Part shown: positions 63,995 to 64,000 of the stretch, in pieces
How positions within the stretch are numbered: the stretch's first letter is position 1
How the letters are laid out: each line of letters opens with the position of its first letter
Program-made: the position numbers and the translations under genes
Notes under the pieces: model-generated
Seen by the model: only the letters and a program-made list of their open reading frames with translations
What the model was told of the DNA's origin: nothing
Database searches by the model: none
From: CBDBKL01 sp965206675
GTDB taxonomy: Bacteria > Bdellovibrionota > Bdellovibrionia > Bdellovibrionales > JAKFYE01
Assembly (NCBI GenBank): GCA_965206675.1
Contig: CBDBKL010000007.1
Location: 186,001 to 250,000 of the forward strand
Direction of reading: 5' to 3'
Length of the DNA: 64,000 nt

Positions 63995-64000
63995 AGAACT

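Overview
The window is a stretch of AT-rich (roughly one third G+C by eye), gene-dense bacterial chromosome. Gene content points to the former Deltaproteobacteria, most likely Bdellovibrionota: a CarD/CdnL regulator, an AgmX/PglI-type C-terminus, a tilS-ftsH junction, a queA-tgt-yajC-secD-secF-recJ run, many secreted proteins and lipoproteins, and long imperfect-palindrome intergenic repeats. This placement is inferred from gene content only. GTG and TTG starts are common, and in several genes a Shine-Dalgarno-like sequence decides the start.

Layout. 1-5.2 kb is an accessory region of secreted repeat or fold proteins: a Cys-rich exported protein, an FGE-fold lipoprotein, a leucine-rich-repeat lipoprotein, a TauE/SafE permease and a WG-repeat lipoprotein. 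5.2-13.5 kb holds tRNA-Gly, pgsA, glpX, three small genes, recG and an unknown exported protein broken by frameshifts and followed by an unknown membrane protein. 13.7-31.9 kb is housekeeping: carD, gltX-cysS-uvrB-uvrC, rarD, an nfeD-slipin pair, and queA-tgt-yajC-secD-secF-recJ. 31.9-36.4 kb is a second accessory patch, with two paralogous lysozyme-like secreted proteins flanking a small exported protein, then an orphan lipoprotein. 36.4-46.3 kb has a compact NFACT/RqcH protein, a GldA/GldF/GldG/DUF4340 ABC export operon ending in a GHMP kinase, a HAD/App1-like protein and two unknown envelope proteins. 46.6-52.4 kb (minus strand) runs tmk-holB-tatD-gap-pgk-tpiA-secG. 52.6-62 kb (plus strand) runs fbaB-lysS-tilS, a repeat cluster, then ftsH-cdaA-ybbR-glmM-pdxJ. 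The right end has an exported zincin, tsaE and a GAF-like fragment cut by the window edge.

How genes work together. glpX, fbaB, tpiA, gap and pgk cover most of lower glycolysis and gluconeogenesis. YajC, SecD, SecF and SecG belong to the Sec translocon, which fits the large secretome. cdaA-ybbR-glmM repeats the c-di-AMP operon order known from Firmicutes. uvrB-uvrC, recG, recJ, holB and tmk serve DNA repair and replication.

The most unusual material is (a) three families of about 120-135 bp intergenic elements that fold as long hairpins, one of which sits 26-29 bp upstream of both recG and ftsH; (b) the tandem lysozyme-like locus, whose two paralogues share a conserved 20-bp leader directly before the ATG; (c) the modular lipoproteins at the left end, with a recent 144-bp duplication in the LRR gene; and (d) the frameshifted gene at 10.8-11.9 kb.
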